From Alphaproteobacteria bacterium (lineage in GTDB: Bacteria; Pseudomonadota; Alphaproteobacteria; ATCC43930; CGMCC-115725): DNA of 6,177 bases. Position 1 is the stretch's first letter. The number at the start of each line of letters is the position of its first letter. The stretch lies in contig JASHUW010000511.1 in NCBI GenBank assembly GCA_030039815.1, forward strand, positions 1-6,177, given 5' to 3'. Of this stretch, positions 5,704 to 6,177 are shown piece by piece. The notes beneath the pieces are model-generated. The model worked only from the letters and a program-made list of their open reading frames with translations, ran no database searches and was not told the origin of the DNA. A program made the translations under genes and the position numbers.

Positions 5704-6177
5704 GCGGCGCCTTGGCTTTTGTCGGCTTCGCCCTGCTGGCCCTGCGGCGGCTGATGACGTACCTGCATCTTTTCCAGCAGGAAGAGTATGATAACAGGCG
5801 ATTCCTCGCGTGGCTTGTAAGGAATCGCGCTTTCGACCACCGACTGTCTTTTGCGCTTTTCGCGGTCTGGCTAATGCAGCTGGCGCTGCACACGGTCCCG
5901 GCCTGGGGGTTTGGCGCGCTGGCGGGCGCGGCTTCAATAGCGGTCGCGGCATTCGAGCCCGACCCCCGCAAGACAGCCAAAAAACCGCTGGTGATGACGG
6001 CGCGCGCCAAACGCATCTACCTTGTCGCACTGGCGTTGCTCGCCGTGATCGGGATTGCGGCAGCGTTCTGTACTGGACCGATCCTGTTGTGGGTCGTCCC
6101 GGTGCAGCTGGTGCCGCTAACGCTTGTCGTCGGCAATCTGCTGCTCGCTCCCATCGAGGCAAAGACGCAGCGCCGCT
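5700..6177 (+). CDS. Membrane protein, probable N-terminal part of a MurF-like Mur ligase (C-terminus beyond window)
   Basis: The frame is open for 159 codons to the right edge. It starts at GTG overlapping the hydrolase stop (GTGA), six bases after GGAGAG. Hydrophobic segments occur at about 3-17, 50-84 (probably two helices) and 106-150 (probably two helices). Between the first two lies a conserved-looking cytoplasmic segment, RLMTYLHLFQQEEYDNRRFLAW (17-38). The charged LVMTARAKR (97-105) and the end NLLLAPIEAKTQRR (146-159) resemble the stretch that precedes the catalytic domain in membrane-anchored MurF-like ligases of alphaproteobacteria, as I recall them. The Mur ATP-binding motif itself would lie beyond the window, so this identity is inferred partly from the Ddl-family neighbour. 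MurF enzymes attach a D-Ala-D-Ala dipeptide to a UDP-linked peptide precursor. It could instead be an unrelated polytopic membrane protein. Confidence 0.8.
   Translation, partial: MSGALAFVGFALLALRRLMTYLHLFQQEEYDNRRFLAWLVRNRAFDHRLSFALFAVWLMQLALHTVPAWGFGALAGAASIAVAAFEPDPRKTAKKPLVMTARAKRIYLVALALLAVIGIAAAFCTGPILLWVVPVQLVPLTLVVGNLLLAPIEAKTQRR

Noticed and set aside
5599..6162. Minus-strand frame of 187 codons opposite the hydrolase end and membrane protein
   Set aside because: It is antisense to two supported genes and shows Arg/Pro/Ala-rich shadow composition without any motif.
1..6177. tRNA, rRNA, CRISPR array, insertion sequence or phage elements
   Set aside because: Reading both strands I found no cloverleaf, spaced direct repeats, transposase motifs or terminal inverted repeats.

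Overview
The window is about 6.2 kb of GC-rich, densely coded bacterial chromosome. Strong G/C at third codon positions, a TRAP-type solute-binding protein, an NtaA/DszA-type flavin monooxygenase and Gly/His-rich exported proteins suggest an alphaproteobacterium, probably of the Hyphomicrobiales (Bradyrhizobium-like). That placement is an inference from gene style; no rRNA or other marker is present.

Left part (1-2586, minus strand). A flavin-dependent monooxygenase of the nitrilotriacetate/dibenzothiophene-sulfone type is followed on the same strand by the periplasmic binding protein of a TRAP transporter, which runs off the left edge. A gap of about 270 bp separates them. It holds no credible gene but carries an 8-bp-arm inverted repeat just upstream of the TRAP gene, a good candidate operator. 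Together the two genes look like part of an uptake-and-oxidation unit for an organic compound; the substrate cannot be read from the sequence.

Middle (2587-3662, plus strand). A two-gene unit encodes exported proteins: a Spy/CpxP-like (LTXXQ) protein and a small Gly/His/Tyr-rich protein with a His-rich tail. Upstream lie a perfect TTGACC-N2-GGTCAA dyad resembling an FNR/FixK/DNR box, and a short open frame with no convincing start that overlaps the Spy-like start codon by ATGA. A strong GC hairpin separates this unit from the converging ligase gene.

Right part (3665-6177). A D-alanine--D-alanine ligase-family ATP-grasp enzyme (minus strand) is divergent, with only 32 bp between start codons, from an alpha/beta hydrolase (plus). 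The hydrolase overlaps by GTGA a membrane protein that continues off the right edge and whose N-terminus resembles the membrane region of TM-anchored MurF-like Mur ligases. A Ddl-like ligase with an altered C-terminal substrate loop, a hydrolase and a possible membrane-tethered MurF-like protein, with no division/cell-wall genes beside them in the window, form the most interesting part. They may be an accessory peptide-ligation pathway acting on cell-envelope precursors rather than the housekeeping D-Ala-D-Ala branch.
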